Assembly (NCBI GenBank): GCA_947365965.1
Contig: CANAZG010000007.1
Coordinates: forward strand, 1-57,540
DNA: 57,540 bases
Origin: an uncultured Clostridia bacterium
GTDB taxonomy: Bacteria > Bacillota > Clostridia > Oscillospirales > Oscillospiraceae
Direction of reading: 5' to 3'
Numbering within the stretch: position 1 is the first letter of the stretch; every line of letters starts with the position of its first letter. This document shows, piece after piece, positions 16,252 to 24,582 of this stretch. The position numbers and the translations under genes are program-made. The notes beneath the pieces were generated by a model. The model had not been told where the DNA came from. It saw nothing but the letters and a program-made list of their open reading frames with translations, and did no database searches.

Positions 16252-17880
16252 ATGAAAAAGCTGAGATACATCCTCCCCGTCCTGATCTCCCTCCTGCTCA
16301 CCGCCACGGCCCATGGGGCCTTCTCCGACCTGCCCCCCTCCGGCTGGGCCAGGGAGGCGGTCACCGCCGCCTGCGGCTACGGCCTCATGGACGGCATGGA
16401 TGCGGACCACTTCGGCGTGGGCAAAACCATGAGCCGGGCCCAGTTCGTCACTGTCCTCACCCGGATGCTCGGCTGGGAGACCCCAGCGCCGGACGCCTTC
16501 TCCGATCTCTCCGGCCACTGGGCCCGGGAGGCCGTCAACGCCGCCGCTGCCGCCGGCGCGGTGGTCGCCGGCGGCGCCTTCCGCCCGGACGAGGCCATCA
16601 CCCGCCGGGAGATGGCGGTCATGCTGGTGCGGGCCCTGGGATATGACCATCTGGCCCAGAACGCCTACCCCCTCCCCTTCTCCGACGTGTCCGCAGACCG
16701 GGGGTACATCGCCGTGGCCTATGACCTTGGCATCATCAACGGCAACGCCCCCGCCTCCTTCTCCCCGGACAGCTCCGCCACCCGGGAGCAGGCTGCGGCC
16801 ATGCTGGTGCGGGTCTACGACAAGCTCCACTCCTCCACGGAGTGGACCCACGCTTTCTACGCCATCTCCTCCTACAGCCAGATCCAGCTGGCCAAATCCT
16901 TTGACGCGGTCAGCCTGGGCTGGAGCCGGATGACCTGGACCGCCGATGGCGGGGCCTCGCTCAACACCACCGCCCAGGGCGGCAACGAGTTCCGCGTCCC
17001 CGAGGGCTATGCCTCCGCCATTCAGGAGCTCCAGAGCGCCGGGGTCAGGCTCCATCTGAGCGTATATATGGATACCGCCTCCGGACTTACGGACCTGCTC
17101 TCCAGACCCGAGGGCCGCGCCCAGGCGGTGGAGGCGATCATGGCGGAGGTGGGCCGGCCCTATGACGGCCTGGACGCCAACCCCTACCAGGGCGTGACCA
17201 TTGACTTTGAGGGGCTCCGCGCCCCCCAGCGGGAGAGCTTCACCCAGTTTCTCACCGCCCTGGACGCGGCCCTGGAGGCCCGTAATCTGACGCTCTACGT
17301 GGCCGTGATGCCCGCCACCGCCGACGGCGTGTACTATGACGGCTACGACTGCCGGGCCATTGGGGAGCTGGCGGACAAGGTCATTCTGATGGCCCACGAC
17401 TACCATGCCAAGGACCTCTCCGGCTTCCTCCGCTCCACCTACTACCAGAACACGGCCCTGACCCCCATCTCCTCCGTCTACTACTCCCTGCGCACGGCCC
17501 TGGACCCGGACAAGGGCGTGCAGGACACGGACAAGCTGGTTCTGGCCATCAGCTGCGCCTCCATCGCCTGGGAGACCGATGAGCAGGGTCTGCTGATTTC
17601 CGAGACGCCCCTCTACCCCACAGCGGAGACCATCCGCACCCGCATGCTGGGCGGCGCGGATCGGGGCTGGTCCGAGACCTACCACAACCCCTATCTGCGC
17701 TACGCCACCCCGGAGGGACAGCACGTCTTTCTCTGGTATGAGAACGGCCGCAGCGTGGGCGAAAAGGTCTCTCTGGCCCGGATGTTCGGCGTGAAAAACG
17801 TGTCCGTGTGGCGGCTGGGCCTCATCCCCAGCTACCAGGACCAGGGGCTGGACTTTGACGTGATGGCCGCTCTGAAATAG
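16252..17880 (+). CDS. Secreted SLH-domain protein with GH18-like glycosidase domain
   Basis: A 542-residue exported protein. A signal peptide (MKKLRYILPVLISLLLTATA) is followed by three S-layer homology repeats: AFSDLPPSGWAREAV from about 23, AFSDLSGHWAREAV from about 80, and PFSDVSADRGYIAVAYDLGI from about 138. These anchor proteins to the cell-wall glycan. The rest resembles glycoside hydrolase 18 proteins of the YaaH/YdhD spore-lysin type, with the catalytic strand GVTIDFEGLR (the Glu being the likely acid) and KVILMAHDYHAKD. It probably cuts peptidoglycan or another N-acetylglucosamine polymer at the surface. AAGGAG precedes the chosen ATG, and the promoter is near consensus. The next gene is also a cell-wall hydrolase. 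Confidence 0.9.
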   Translation: MKKLRYILPVLISLLLTATAHGAFSDLPPSGWAREAVTAACGYGLMDGMDADHFGVGKTMSRAQFVTVLTRMLGWETPAPDAFSDLSGHWAREAVNAAAAAGAVVAGGAFRPDEAITRREMAVMLVRALGYDHLAQNAYPLPFSDVSADRGYIAVAYDLGIINGNAPASFSPDSSATREQAAAMLVRVYDKLHSSTEWTHAFYAISSYSQIQLAKSFDAVSLGWSRMTWTADGGASLNTTAQGGNEFRVPEGYASAIQELQSAGVRLHLSVYMDTASGLTDLLSRPEGRAQAVEAIMAEVGRPYDGLDANPYQGVTIDFEGLRAPQRESFTQFLTALDAALEARNLTLYVAVMPATADGVYYDGYDCRAIGELADKVILMAHDYHAKDLSGFLRSTYYQNTALTPISSVYYSLRTALDPDKGVQDTDKLVLAISCASIAWETDEQGLLISETPLYPTAETIRTRMLGGADRGWSETYHNPYLRYATPEGQHVFLWYENGRSVGEKVSLARMFGVKNVSVWRLGLIPSYQDQGLDFDVMAALK

Positions 17881-17902
17881 GAGCTCTTCCAGAATTTACG
17901 CC

Positions 17903-17932
17903 TTGCCTTTTGGGCGAAGCGTCCCTTATACT
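17903..17932 (+). promoter_or_regulatory. Candidate promoter of the SleB-like gene
   Basis: TTGCCT, 18-base spacer, TATACT, about 50 bases before the ATG at 17984. Confidence 0.65.
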
Positions 17933-17983
17933 GTTTGCCGGGAGCCATATGGTCCCCACAAACAGGAAAGGAGCGATTCCCCT

Positions 17984-17992
17984 ATGAAATGA
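17984..17992 (+). other. Original start codon followed by an in-frame TGA at codon 3
   Basis: ATG-AAA-TGA at 17984-17992 sits at an ideal distance from AAAGGAG. Continuing past the TGA in the same frame gives KSLICLALALLTL, a normal signal-peptide core, and then the SleB-like protein. The TGA therefore interrupts what was an intact secreted-protein gene, for example by a CGA to TGA change. Confidence 0.8.
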
Positions 17993-18061
17993 AAGTCCCT
18001 GATCTGTCTGGCCCTGGCCCTTCTCACCCTGGACCAGTCCGCCCGGGCCCTCACCGTCACA

Positions 18062-18769
18062 GTGGACGGCGAGCCCCTGCCCGGCGAGAGCTTTGCTGAG
18101 GACGGCGTCACCTATGTTCCCCTGGCCCCCCTTCTGGAGGCCCTGGGCGGCTGGGAGACGGCCTGGGACGCCCATCAGCGCACCGCCTGGGCGGAGACGG
18201 AGCTCTTCTCTCTGACCGTGCCCGTCCAGCGCAGCCACGTGCTGGCCGACGGCTACCTCTATGATATCAGCGCCGACACCCTGGTCCACTCCGGCAGTAC
18301 ATACGTGCCTCTGCGGTCCCTGGCGGACCTGCTGGGGGCCCGGGTGGAGTTCGTGGACTGGAGCAGCCCCGTGGCCGTCCACTCAGGACAGGCCCCGGCC
18401 TACACGGAGGACGATCTCTACTGGCTCAGCCGCATCATCAGCGCGGAGAGCAAGGGGGAGTCCCTGCTGGGGCAGGTGGCGGTGGGCAACGTGATCCTCA
18501 ACCGGGTGGCGTCGGATGTGTTTCCGGACACCATCCGCGACGTGATCTTTGACCGCAAAAACGCCGTGCAGTTCGAGCCCGTGACCAACCGGACCATCTA
18601 CGATGAGCCCACGGCCCAGAGCGTGCTGGCCGCACGGCTGGCCCTCAACGGCACCAACGTGGTTGGCGGCTGCCTGTACTTCTTCAATCCCAGTCTCTCC
18701 AAGGGATTGTGGATCCGGCAGAACCGGGCATACTTCGGCTCCATCGGCTGTCACGCCTTTTATACGTAA
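18062..18769 (+). CDS. Cell-wall hydrolase (SleB-like) with copper-amine-oxidase-like N-domain, start disrupted
   Basis: The intact frame from GTG 18062 gives 235 residues. The N-terminal 90 residues look like the copper amine oxidase N-like domain of exported Firmicute proteins (DGVTYVPLAPLLEALGGW, and later GSTYVPLRSLADLLGARV). The C-terminal half is a Hydrolase_2/SleB domain (RIISAESKGESLLGQVAVGN, ILNRVASDVFPDTI, GGCLYFFNPS), known from the spore cortex-lytic enzyme SleB. The frame continues upstream to 17993 with a signal-peptide core, but a TGA at 17990 cuts it from the natural ATG and ribosome-binding site. Either it is a recent pseudogene, or translation restarts downstream without a signal peptide, or the base is a sequencing error. 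Confidence 0.8.
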   Translation: MDGEPLPGESFAEDGVTYVPLAPLLEALGGWETAWDAHQRTAWAETELFSLTVPVQRSHVLADGYLYDISADTLVHSGSTYVPLRSLADLLGARVEFVDWSSPVAVHSGQAPAYTEDDLYWLSRIISAESKGESLLGQVAVGNVILNRVASDVFPDTIRDVIFDRKNAVQFEPVTNRTIYDEPTAQSVLAARLALNGTNVVGGCLYFFNPSLSKGLWIRQNRAYFGSIGCHAFYT

Positions 18770-18776
18770 CGCATAT

Positions 18777-18806
18777 GCGCCCTCCGATGATCGGAGGGCG
18801 CTTTTC
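18777..18806 (+). terminator. Rho-independent terminator
   Basis: A perfect 11-bp stem (GCGCCCTCCGA, 3-base loop) followed by TTTT, 7 bases after the SleB-like stop. Confidence 0.9.
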
Positions 18807-18815
18807 ACGATTGAT

Positions 18816-18844
18816 TTGACTTTTTCGCCCGCAGGCGGTACAAT
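18816..18844 (+). promoter_or_regulatory. Promoter of the TIGR04255 gene
   Basis: TTGACT, 17-base spacer, TACAAT, directly behind the preceding terminator and 36 bases before the start codon. Confidence 0.8.
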
Positions 18845-18880
18845 GAGGAGAAAATGCAACGATATAAGGAGGGCTGCTCC

Positions 18881-19675
18881 ATGCTGTATTCCGATCACCC
18901 CCGCGTTCACTACGAAAAGGCCCAGCTGGCGGAGGTCATCTGCCAGTTCCGCTTCCCCCCTATCCTGTCCATCGGTGCGCGGGAGCCCGTGGACTTTCAG
19001 GAGGCCGTCCGCTCCCTCCTCCCCCGCTACGCTGTCAAGGAGGACCGGCCCGCCCCCAAGATCACCGGCCTGGGTACGCCCAACGCCAAGCTGGAGCAGT
19101 CCAAACCCGTGGTCAATCACAGCTTTATCTCCGCCGATGGCCTGTGGAAGCTGAATCTCACCAATTACTTCATCTCCCTGAGCACCATCGCCTATCCCGG
19201 CTGGGAGAGCTTTGGCAAGCACTTTGATCTGCCCCTGGCCCAGTTCATCCGCATCTACCAGCCCGCCTACTTTGAGCGCATCGGCCTGCGGTACATGAAC
19301 ATCTTCTCCCGCGCGGCTCTGGAGCTGACCGACGAGCCCTGGCGGGAGCTTATCGCCGCCCCCTACCTGGGCGTTCTGGCGGAGGAGGACGTGGAGGAGA
19401 GCCGGGCCCGCAAGTGCTCCGTGGACGTGGAGCTGAGCCTGGACGGCAGCTGCGGCGCCAAGGTCCACGCCGGCCCCGGCATGGTCAAGAAGAACTTGCC
19501 CAACGCCCCCCAGGACCCGGAGGTAAAGTTCATTCTCGACATGGACCTCTTCATGTCCGGCCAGCTGGACCCCCGTCTGGCCGCCGCCGGCCTGGAGACC
19601 CTCCACGGCCACTCAACCCCCCTGTTCCAGGGGGCCATCACGGACCGGCTCCACACCGCCCTGGAGCCCCGGTAG
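18881..19675 (+). CDS. TIGR04255 family protein
   Basis: A 264-residue protein of the sporadically distributed TIGR04255 family. The match is to the start (HPRVHYEKAQLAEVICQFRF) and to the central YFERIGLRYMNIF. No enzyme motif, signal peptide or membrane segment is visible, and the family has no established function. The start is set at the second of two in-frame ATGs because AAGGAGG lies 8 bases before it; the first ATG at 18854 would precede that site. The gene has its own promoter and is not obviously in an operon. Confidence 0.85.
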   Translation: MLYSDHPRVHYEKAQLAEVICQFRFPPILSIGAREPVDFQEAVRSLLPRYAVKEDRPAPKITGLGTPNAKLEQSKPVVNHSFISADGLWKLNLTNYFISLSTIAYPGWESFGKHFDLPLAQFIRIYQPAYFERIGLRYMNIFSRAALELTDEPWRELIAAPYLGVLAEEDVEESRARKCSVDVELSLDGSCGAKVHAGPGMVKKNLPNAPQDPEVKFILDMDLFMSGQLDPRLAAAGLETLHGHSTPLFQGAITDRLHTALEPR

Positions 19676-19709
19676 ATCTCCCTTCCCGCTGCCGCCCCCC
19701 GGATTCCCC

Positions 19710-19739
19710 TTGACAAGGGGCCCGCTCCTATGGTATAGA
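19710..19739 (+). promoter_or_regulatory. Promoter of the DegV gene
   Basis: TTGACA, 18-base spacer, TATAGA. The leader that follows holds an 8-bp GC-only hairpin (19758-19775, CGGGCGGC with a 2-base loop). Confidence 0.75.
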
Positions 19740-19812
19740 TTGGTAGGGAAATCCGGCCGGGCGGCAAGCCGCCCGTGGACATATCTATATCTACACAGAA
19801 GGGATTGCACAC

Positions 19813-20670
19813 ATGGGAAATATAGCCATTGTCACCGACAGCAACAGCGGGATCACGCAGGCTGCGGCCAGAGAACTGGGCGTGCGCGTGCTCCCCATGC
19901 CATTCTACATCAATGAGGAGCTCTTTTTCGAGGATGTCACCCTCACCCAGGAGGCCTTCTACCGCCGTCTGGCCGAGGACGCCGACATCTCCACCTCCCA
20001 GCCCGCCCCCGGGGACGTGACCGGACTGTGGGACGAGCTGCTGGACAGCTATGACCAGATCGTCTACATCCCCATGTCCAGCGGCCTCTCCAACTCCTGC
20101 GAGACCGCCATGATGCTGGCCGCGGACTACCGGGACAAGGTCTTTGTGGTGGACAACCAGCGCATCTCCATCACCCAGCGCCAGTCGGTGCTGGACGCTC
20201 TGGAGCTGGCCCGCCACGGACTGGACGCCCGGCGGATCCACGACGTGCTCATGACCCAGCGCCTGGAGGCCAGCATCTACATCACTGTGGACACGCTGAA
20301 GTACCTGAAAAAGGGCGGCAGGGTCACCGCCGCCGGCGCGGCCATCGGCACTGTGCTGGGCATCAAGCCCGTGCTCCAGATCCAGGGGGAGAAGCTGGAC
20401 GCCTTCGCCAAGGCCCGGGGCTGGAAGTCCGCCAAGAAGATCATGCTGGACGCTATGGAGCGGGACCTGACGGAGCGCTTTGCCGGCAGGGAAGTCCACC
20501 TGGGGGCCGCCTACACGTGCAGCGACGAGGAGGCCCAGGCCTGGAAGCAGGAGATCCAGGAGCGCTTCCCCGGCCACAGCATCCACATGGACCGGCTGTC
20601 CCTGAGCGTATCCTGCCACATCGGGCCCGGGTCCATGGCTATCACCTGCTCTCAAAAAATCATTCTCTGA
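19813..20670 (+). CDS. DegV family fatty-acid-binding protein
   Basis: A 285-residue DegV/FakB-type protein. It starts with the family signature IAIVTDSNSGIT, followed by VRVLPMPFYIN and a Ser/Thr-rich lipid-binding loop (DISTSQPAPGDV); the second domain has KPVLQIQGEKL. FakB proteins bind fatty acids and present them to the kinase FakA; no FakA gene is visible here, so the partner is elsewhere. AGAAGGGA precedes the ATG. It is a single-gene transcription unit with its own promoter and terminator. Confidence 0.93.
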   Translation: MGNIAIVTDSNSGITQAAARELGVRVLPMPFYINEELFFEDVTLTQEAFYRRLAEDADISTSQPAPGDVTGLWDELLDSYDQIVYIPMSSGLSNSCETAMMLAADYRDKVFVVDNQRISITQRQSVLDALELARHGLDARRIHDVLMTQRLEASIYITVDTLKYLKKGGRVTAAGAAIGTVLGIKPVLQIQGEKLDAFAKARGWKSAKKIMLDAMERDLTERFAGREVHLGAAYTCSDEEAQAWKQEIQERFPGHSIHMDRLSLSVSCHIGPGSMAITCSQKIIL

Positions 20671-20685
20671 GGACGGACCACATAA

Positions 20686-20732
20686 GACGCGGCGCGGAGC
20701 AAAATACTCCGCGCCGCGTCCTGCTTTTCAGG
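20686..20732 (+). terminator. Rho-independent terminator
   Basis: A 14-bp GC-rich stem (GACGCGGCGCGGAG with its complement, 7-base loop) followed by CTGCTTTTC, 15 bases after the DegV stop. Confidence 0.9.
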
Positions 20733-20886
20733 AAGTATTTTCCTGCCCCTCAGCGGGTATCCTCCCATGGGGCCCACGAATTTCCCGGCAGAATCTTCTT
20801 AATAAATTCTTATACATTTCCCTGCTTTCATTTTAATCCCAATCGCGCTACAATAGAGCCACACCCGATGGGAGAGGAGGTCCGGT

Positions 20887-21594
20887 ATGCGGGAGCAGAA
20901 TCGGTCACTGACGCTGAGACAAAAGAGATGGATCGCGGGCACGGGCATTGTCCTGTTTCTGGTGCTTTCGGTCCTGGCGTGCTGGTTCGCCGGCAGGCCC
21001 CTGATCCAGTTCGCACGGGAGCCGGAGAGGTTCCGGGGCTGGGTGGACCAGCAGGGCCCCTGGGGTCCCCTGCTCTTTATGGGCATGATCGTCCTCCAGA
21101 TCGTGGTGGCCGTCATCCCCGGCGAGCCCCTGGAGATCGTGGCGGGCTACGCCTTCGGCGCACTGGAGGGCACCCTCTGGTGTCTGCTGGGGGCCTTCGT
21201 GGGGAGGCTGGCGGTGTTCCTGCTGGTGCGCCGGTTCGGAACCAGGGCCATTGAGGTCTTCTTCCCCCTGGATAAGCTCCAGTCCCTCCGCTTTCTCCAG
21301 AATGAGCGGCGGCTTACCCTCTGGGTCTTCTTCCTCTTCTTCCTGCCGGGTACGCCCAAGGACCTGCTGTGCTATATCGTGGGCCTGACAAAGCTCCCCC
21401 TGCGCAGCTGGCTCATCATCAGCGCCGTGGCCCCCATCCCCTCCATTGTCACCTCCACCATCGGCGGCGACGCGCTTGGTATGGGAAACTACGCCTTTGC
21501 CGCCCTGGTCTTTGGCATCACTATTGTTATCAGCAGCTTGGGTCTGCTGGCCTATCGCGCCATCTGCCGGGCGCGGGAAAGGAGCGAAACATGA
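20887..21594 (+). CDS. TVP38/TMEM64 family membrane protein (DedA/VTT superfamily)
   Basis: A 235-residue protein with about five or six membrane segments. The VTT-domain features are VVAVIPGEPLEIVAGYAFG and the later FFLFFLPGTPKDLLCYIVG. Members are thought to act as lipid scramblases or transporters in the envelope; the exact role here is unknown. It overlaps the next gene by 4 bases (ATGA), so it is probably co-translated with the glycosyltransferase. A TACAAT element lies about 40 bases upstream without a clear -35. Confidence 0.9.
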   Translation: MREQNRSLTLRQKRWIAGTGIVLFLVLSVLACWFAGRPLIQFAREPERFRGWVDQQGPWGPLLFMGMIVLQIVVAVIPGEPLEIVAGYAFGALEGTLWCLLGAFVGRLAVFLLVRRFGTRAIEVFFPLDKLQSLRFLQNERRLTLWVFFLFFLPGTPKDLLCYIVGLTKLPLRSWLIISAVAPIPSIVTSTIGGDALGMGNYAFAALVFGITIVISSLGLLAYRAICRARERSET

Positions 21595-22844
21595 GCGCTT
21601 TGATTATTTTGCGCAGCATCAACCGGATCATCGGCATCCTCTTCCTTCTGTGCTACTCCTACCAGCTTCTCTATGTCCCTGTCGCTCTTCTGCGCAGGAA
21701 GCGGGCCAAGGCGGCGGCCTCCATCCGCCGCTACGCGGTGCTCATCTCCGCCCGAAACGAGGAGGCGGTGATCGGCCACCTGCTGGACAGCATCCGCCGC
21801 CAGGACTACCCTGCGGACAGCCTCGTCGCTTTCGTGGTGGCGGACAACTGCACCGACGGCACCGCCCGGGCGGCACGGGAGGCCGGGGCCGTGGTCTACG
21901 AGCGCACGGACCGGGTCCACGTGGGCAAGGGCTACGCCCTCAACTACCTCCTGACCCAGATCCGGGATACCTGGGGGGACGACTACTTTGACGGCTACTT
22001 TGTCTTTGACGCCGACAACCTCCTGGCCCCGGACTACGTCTCCCGGATGAACGAGACCTTCTCCCCGGACTGCCAGATCGTTACCAGCTACCGGAACTCC
22101 AAAAATTTCGGCGACAACTGGATCTCCGCTGGCTACGGCCTTTGGTTCCTGCGGGACGCCGCCTTCCTCAACGCCCCCCGGACCCAGCTGGGTCTGAGCG
22201 CGGTGGTCTCCGGCACCGGATACCTCTTCAGCCGCGAGGTGATGCTCCAGGGCAACGGCTGGCCCTTCCACTCCCTCAGCGAGGACACGGAGTTCACCGT
22301 CAGCAGCATCCTCCAGGGCCACCGGATCGGCTATTGCGGCGAGGCGGAGCTCTTTGACGAGCAGCCCACCAGCCTTGTCCAGTCCTGCCGCCAGCGGATG
22401 CGCTGGGTGCGGGGGAACCTGATGGTGTTTCTCAAGGAGGGCGGCCGGCTGACGGCGGGCCTCTTGGGAAAAAACGCCCTGAGCTGCATGGACCTGCTTC
22501 TCTCCATCCCTCCGGCCATCGTGCTGGCGGTGCTGGGCGTGGTGTTCGGCGCAGCGCTGACTGTGGTAGAGATCCTCAGCGGCGGGCCGGTGCTGCCCAT
22601 GCTGATGGCCACCCTGGCCTCCTTCGCGGTACCCTACCTGCTGCTGTTCCTGGCCGGTGCCCTGACCACACTGACCCAGTGGCGGCACATCCGCGCCAGC
22701 GCGTGGAAGAAGATTCTCTATACCATCACCTTCCCCATCTATATGACCACCTACGTGCCCATCACCATCATGGCCCTGCTGGGCAAGGTGGAGTGGAAGC
22801 CCATCGAGCACCGGGCCGTCATGAGCATTCAGGAGCTGAAATAG
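21591..22844 (+). CDS. Membrane-anchored family 2 glycosyltransferase
   Basis: A 417-residue processive-type GT2 enzyme. One N-terminal membrane segment precedes the catalytic domain with VLISARNEEAVI, the nucleotide-binding ADNCTDGT, the DXD-like DADN, the acceptor-side EDTEF and a QxxRW motif (QRMRW). Three or four membrane segments follow at the C-terminus. This layout matches cellulose- or hyaluronan-synthase-like transferases; the sugar and polymer cannot be read from sequence. The start overlaps the TVP38-like gene stop and is preceded by AAAGGAG, so the pair likely works together in envelope or exopolymer synthesis. Confidence 0.92.
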   Translation: MSALIILRSINRIIGILFLLCYSYQLLYVPVALLRRKRAKAAASIRRYAVLISARNEEAVIGHLLDSIRRQDYPADSLVAFVVADNCTDGTARAAREAGAVVYERTDRVHVGKGYALNYLLTQIRDTWGDDYFDGYFVFDADNLLAPDYVSRMNETFSPDCQIVTSYRNSKNFGDNWISAGYGLWFLRDAAFLNAPRTQLGLSAVVSGTGYLFSREVMLQGNGWPFHSLSEDTEFTVSSILQGHRIGYCGEAELFDEQPTSLVQSCRQRMRWVRGNLMVFLKEGGRLTAGLLGKNALSCMDLLLSIPPAIVLAVLGVVFGAALTVVEILSGGPVLPMLMATLASFAVPYLLLFLAGALTTLTQWRHIRASAWKKILYTITFPIYMTTYVPITIMALLGKVEWKPIEHRAVMSIQELK

Positions 22845-22867
22845 TCCCTCTCCTCTCTCTTCACAGC

Positions 22868-22910
22868 GCCGCCCCCTTCGGAGAATTTCCGAAGTGGGCG
22901 GCCGGTTTTT
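22868..22910 (+). terminator. Rho-independent terminator
   Basis: A stem built from GCCGCCC-CTTCGGA and TCCGAAG-GGGCGGC, followed by GGTTTTT, ends the TVP38-GT2 operon. Confidence 0.85.
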
Positions 22911-22953
22911 GCATATCTCGATAAAAAAGCGAAAAATATCATTAATAAAATCA

Positions 22954-22982
22954 TTGACAAATTTAGCGTTTTATTGTAAGCT
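22954..22982 (+). promoter_or_regulatory. Promoter of the toxin-antitoxin operon
   Basis: TTGACA, 17-base spacer, TAAGCT in an AT-rich stretch. A leader of about 135 bases follows before the antitoxin gene; nothing else was recognised in it. Confidence 0.6.
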
Positions 22983-23124
22983 CTTATTAGAGCTCTCTGC
23001 TCACCCCCGCGCCCGCATATCTAAAGGCAGGGCGCATATACTGACGACATAGGAACGCCGCGGCCAATATAGAACTTTGAGGGAGGCAAGGGATAGGTCT
23101 GCGATGCTAAAAGGAGAATGTTAC

Positions 23125-23451
23125 ATGGTCAACGAGTATATGTTCAAAAATTTGATGGACAGTCTCGTTCCTATCACTCGATTTAACAAGGGCGAAGCAA
23201 GCAGGATTTTTGACGAAGTGTCCAGGAGCGGCACAAAAATTGTACTGAAAAATAACACACCCGCTTGCGTGCTGATGGACCCTAAGCAGTATGAGGAAAT
23301 GCTTGAACAGCTGGAAGACTATTCCTTGATCGTGGAATCGATCAAGCGCTTGGATCATAACGAAGACACCGCTGACTTTTCCGAGGTGCTGGGCTCGCTC
23401 GGCATCTCAGAGGAGCAACTGGAGGGGTTTGAGCAGGTGGAGCTCGACTGA
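23125..23451 (+). CDS. Type II antitoxin, Phd/YefM family
   Basis: A 108-residue protein. The first 60 residues have the Phd/YefM DNA-binding fold signature: a short helix, then LVPITRFNKGEASRIFDEVS, and KIVLKNNTPACVLMDPKQYEEML. The acidic C-terminal tail would neutralise the toxin. AAGGAG lies 8 bases before the chosen ATG; upstream in-frame ATGs are less likely. The toxin gene follows after 23 bases with its own strong ribosome-binding site. The pair would be expected to autorepress its promoter. Confidence 0.9.
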   Translation: MVNEYMFKNLMDSLVPITRFNKGEASRIFDEVSRSGTKIVLKNNTPACVLMDPKQYEEMLEQLEDYSLIVESIKRLDHNEDTADFSEVLGSLGISEEQLEGFEQVELD

Positions 23452-23474
23452 TCCAAACAAAAGGAGGAGTTTTC

Positions 23475-23786
23475 ATGCCAGCACCGTGGCGTGTAAAATT
23501 TCGTGCAGAAGCCCAGAAAGACCTGGGCGCGTTGGATAACTCCCAGCAAGCAGAGGTTTTGAAGGCCATCAAAAAGGTCTCCCTCAATCCTCTGCCCCAG
23601 TCGGAGGGCGGATACGGCAAGCCCCTGAGGGGAGGATTGGCCGGCTTGATGAAGATCAAGCTCAAAGCCGCTGGTCTGCGGATCGTCTACCGGTTGATCC
23701 GGACTGAGACCACCATGGAGATCATCGTCATCGCAATACGGGATGGCGATGCGGTCTACGGCACCGCCGAGAAACGGCTGAAATGA
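23475..23786 (+). CDS. Type II toxin, RelE/ParE family
   Basis: A 103-residue basic protein with the RelE-type order: WRVKFRAEAQKDLGALD at the start, a middle NPLPQSEGGYGKPLRGGLAGLMKIK, and the core strand LRIVYRLIRTETTMEIIVIAI. RelE-family toxins cleave mRNA on the ribosome or poison gyrase, depending on the subgroup; the residues do not decide here. Strong AAAGGAGGAG site. It is paired with the Phd/YefM antitoxin just upstream. A bidirectional terminator follows. Confidence 0.92.
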   Translation: MPAPWRVKFRAEAQKDLGALDNSQQAEVLKAIKKVSLNPLPQSEGGYGKPLRGGLAGLMKIKLKAAGLRIVYRLIRTETTMEIIVIAIRDGDAVYGTAEKRLK

Positions 23787-23794
23787 TGAACATG

Positions 23795-23834
23795 AAAAAT
23801 CCGGTCCCGGGAGACGTCCCAGGGCCGGATTTTG
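23795..23834. terminator. Bidirectional terminator between convergent genes
   Basis: AAAATCCGGTCCCGGGA and its near-complement around GACG give A and T tracts on both sides. It lies between the relE-like gene and the convergent ABC operon. Confidence 0.85.
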
Positions 23835-23849
23835 CTGTCCGAACACTTA

Positions 23850-24569
23850 CTACATCCGCACCTCCGCCCGGCGGTAGCACACCGCGCTCAGGGCCACCAG
23901 CGCCAGCAGAACCGCCGCGCCCACGGCGCACCACGCCCCGGGCCGCAGGAGTCCGGACAGGAACAGGATCCCCCTGCCGATCTGGGCCAGCAGGCTGTTG
24001 CTGCCGTTTTTAACCGCCGCAATGCTGTTGGACACGATCATGGGGCCGAAGCACAGGGGAAACCAGACGGCCGCAAACCCCTTGGGCCCGAACCGCAGCT
24101 GTAGGGCTCCCAGGCAGAAGTTGATTACGCACACCACCGATGCAAGGATGGGGACATAGTACCACTCAAAATAGCTGAACACGTCCAGGGTTAGCTCCCA
24201 GCCCGGGTACAGCAGGCCGTACAGCCACAGCTCCAGCCGGTTGAGCGCCCAGGCCGTCCCTATGCCCAGCAGGCTGTGGAGGGCCGTGACCACCGGATCC
24301 GAGAGTATATAGGAGGTGCGGGTGCGGCCCATGGACACCGCCATCCGGTAGCGCACCGACGCGCCATAGCCCCCCGCAATCCCGCCGCCCAGCACCCCGC
24401 CCAGCAGGGCCATCATGGACCCAATGGCGGCGTAGTCCCGGTCCTCATTGAGAAAGGCATTGATTCCCAGCACCATGAGCACTCCAAAGAGGAACACGCT
24501 CCCCTGTATAGCCAGCATCACCAGAATATCGCCGCGGGCGGCCCGCAGATGCCTCACAAAAAATTTCAT
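23850..24569 (-). CDS. ABC-2-type membrane protein (hypothetical permease)
   Basis: A 239-residue protein with about six hydrophobic segments and no soluble domain. It has no strong named-family motif, but it is the last gene of the GntR-ATPase-permease operon and follows a second membrane gene after 13 bases, so it is probably one of two permease subunits of the same exporter. In YtrA-type operons such paired membrane proteins form the transporter. Start ATG is preceded by GGGACGGGG. Substrate unknown. Confidence 0.7.
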   Translation of the reverse strand: MKFFVRHLRAARGDILVMLAIQGSVFLFGVLMVLGINAFLNEDRDYAAIGSMMALLGGVLGGGIAGGYGASVRYRMAVSMGRTRTSYILSDPVVTALHSLLGIGTAWALNRLELWLYGLLYPGWELTLDVFSYFEWYYVPILASVVCVINFCLGALQLRFGPKGFAAVWFPLCFGPMIVSNSIAAVKNGSNSLLAQIGRGILFLSGLLRPGAWCAVGAAVLLALVALSAVCYRRAEVRM

Positions 24570-24582
24570 TCCCCGTCCCTCC

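Noticed and set aside
16141..17724. Long minus-strand frame opposite the SLH-GH18 gene
   Set aside because: The Gly/Val/His-rich translation has no motif; the plus-strand gene has a promoter, ribosome-binding site, signal peptide and known domains.
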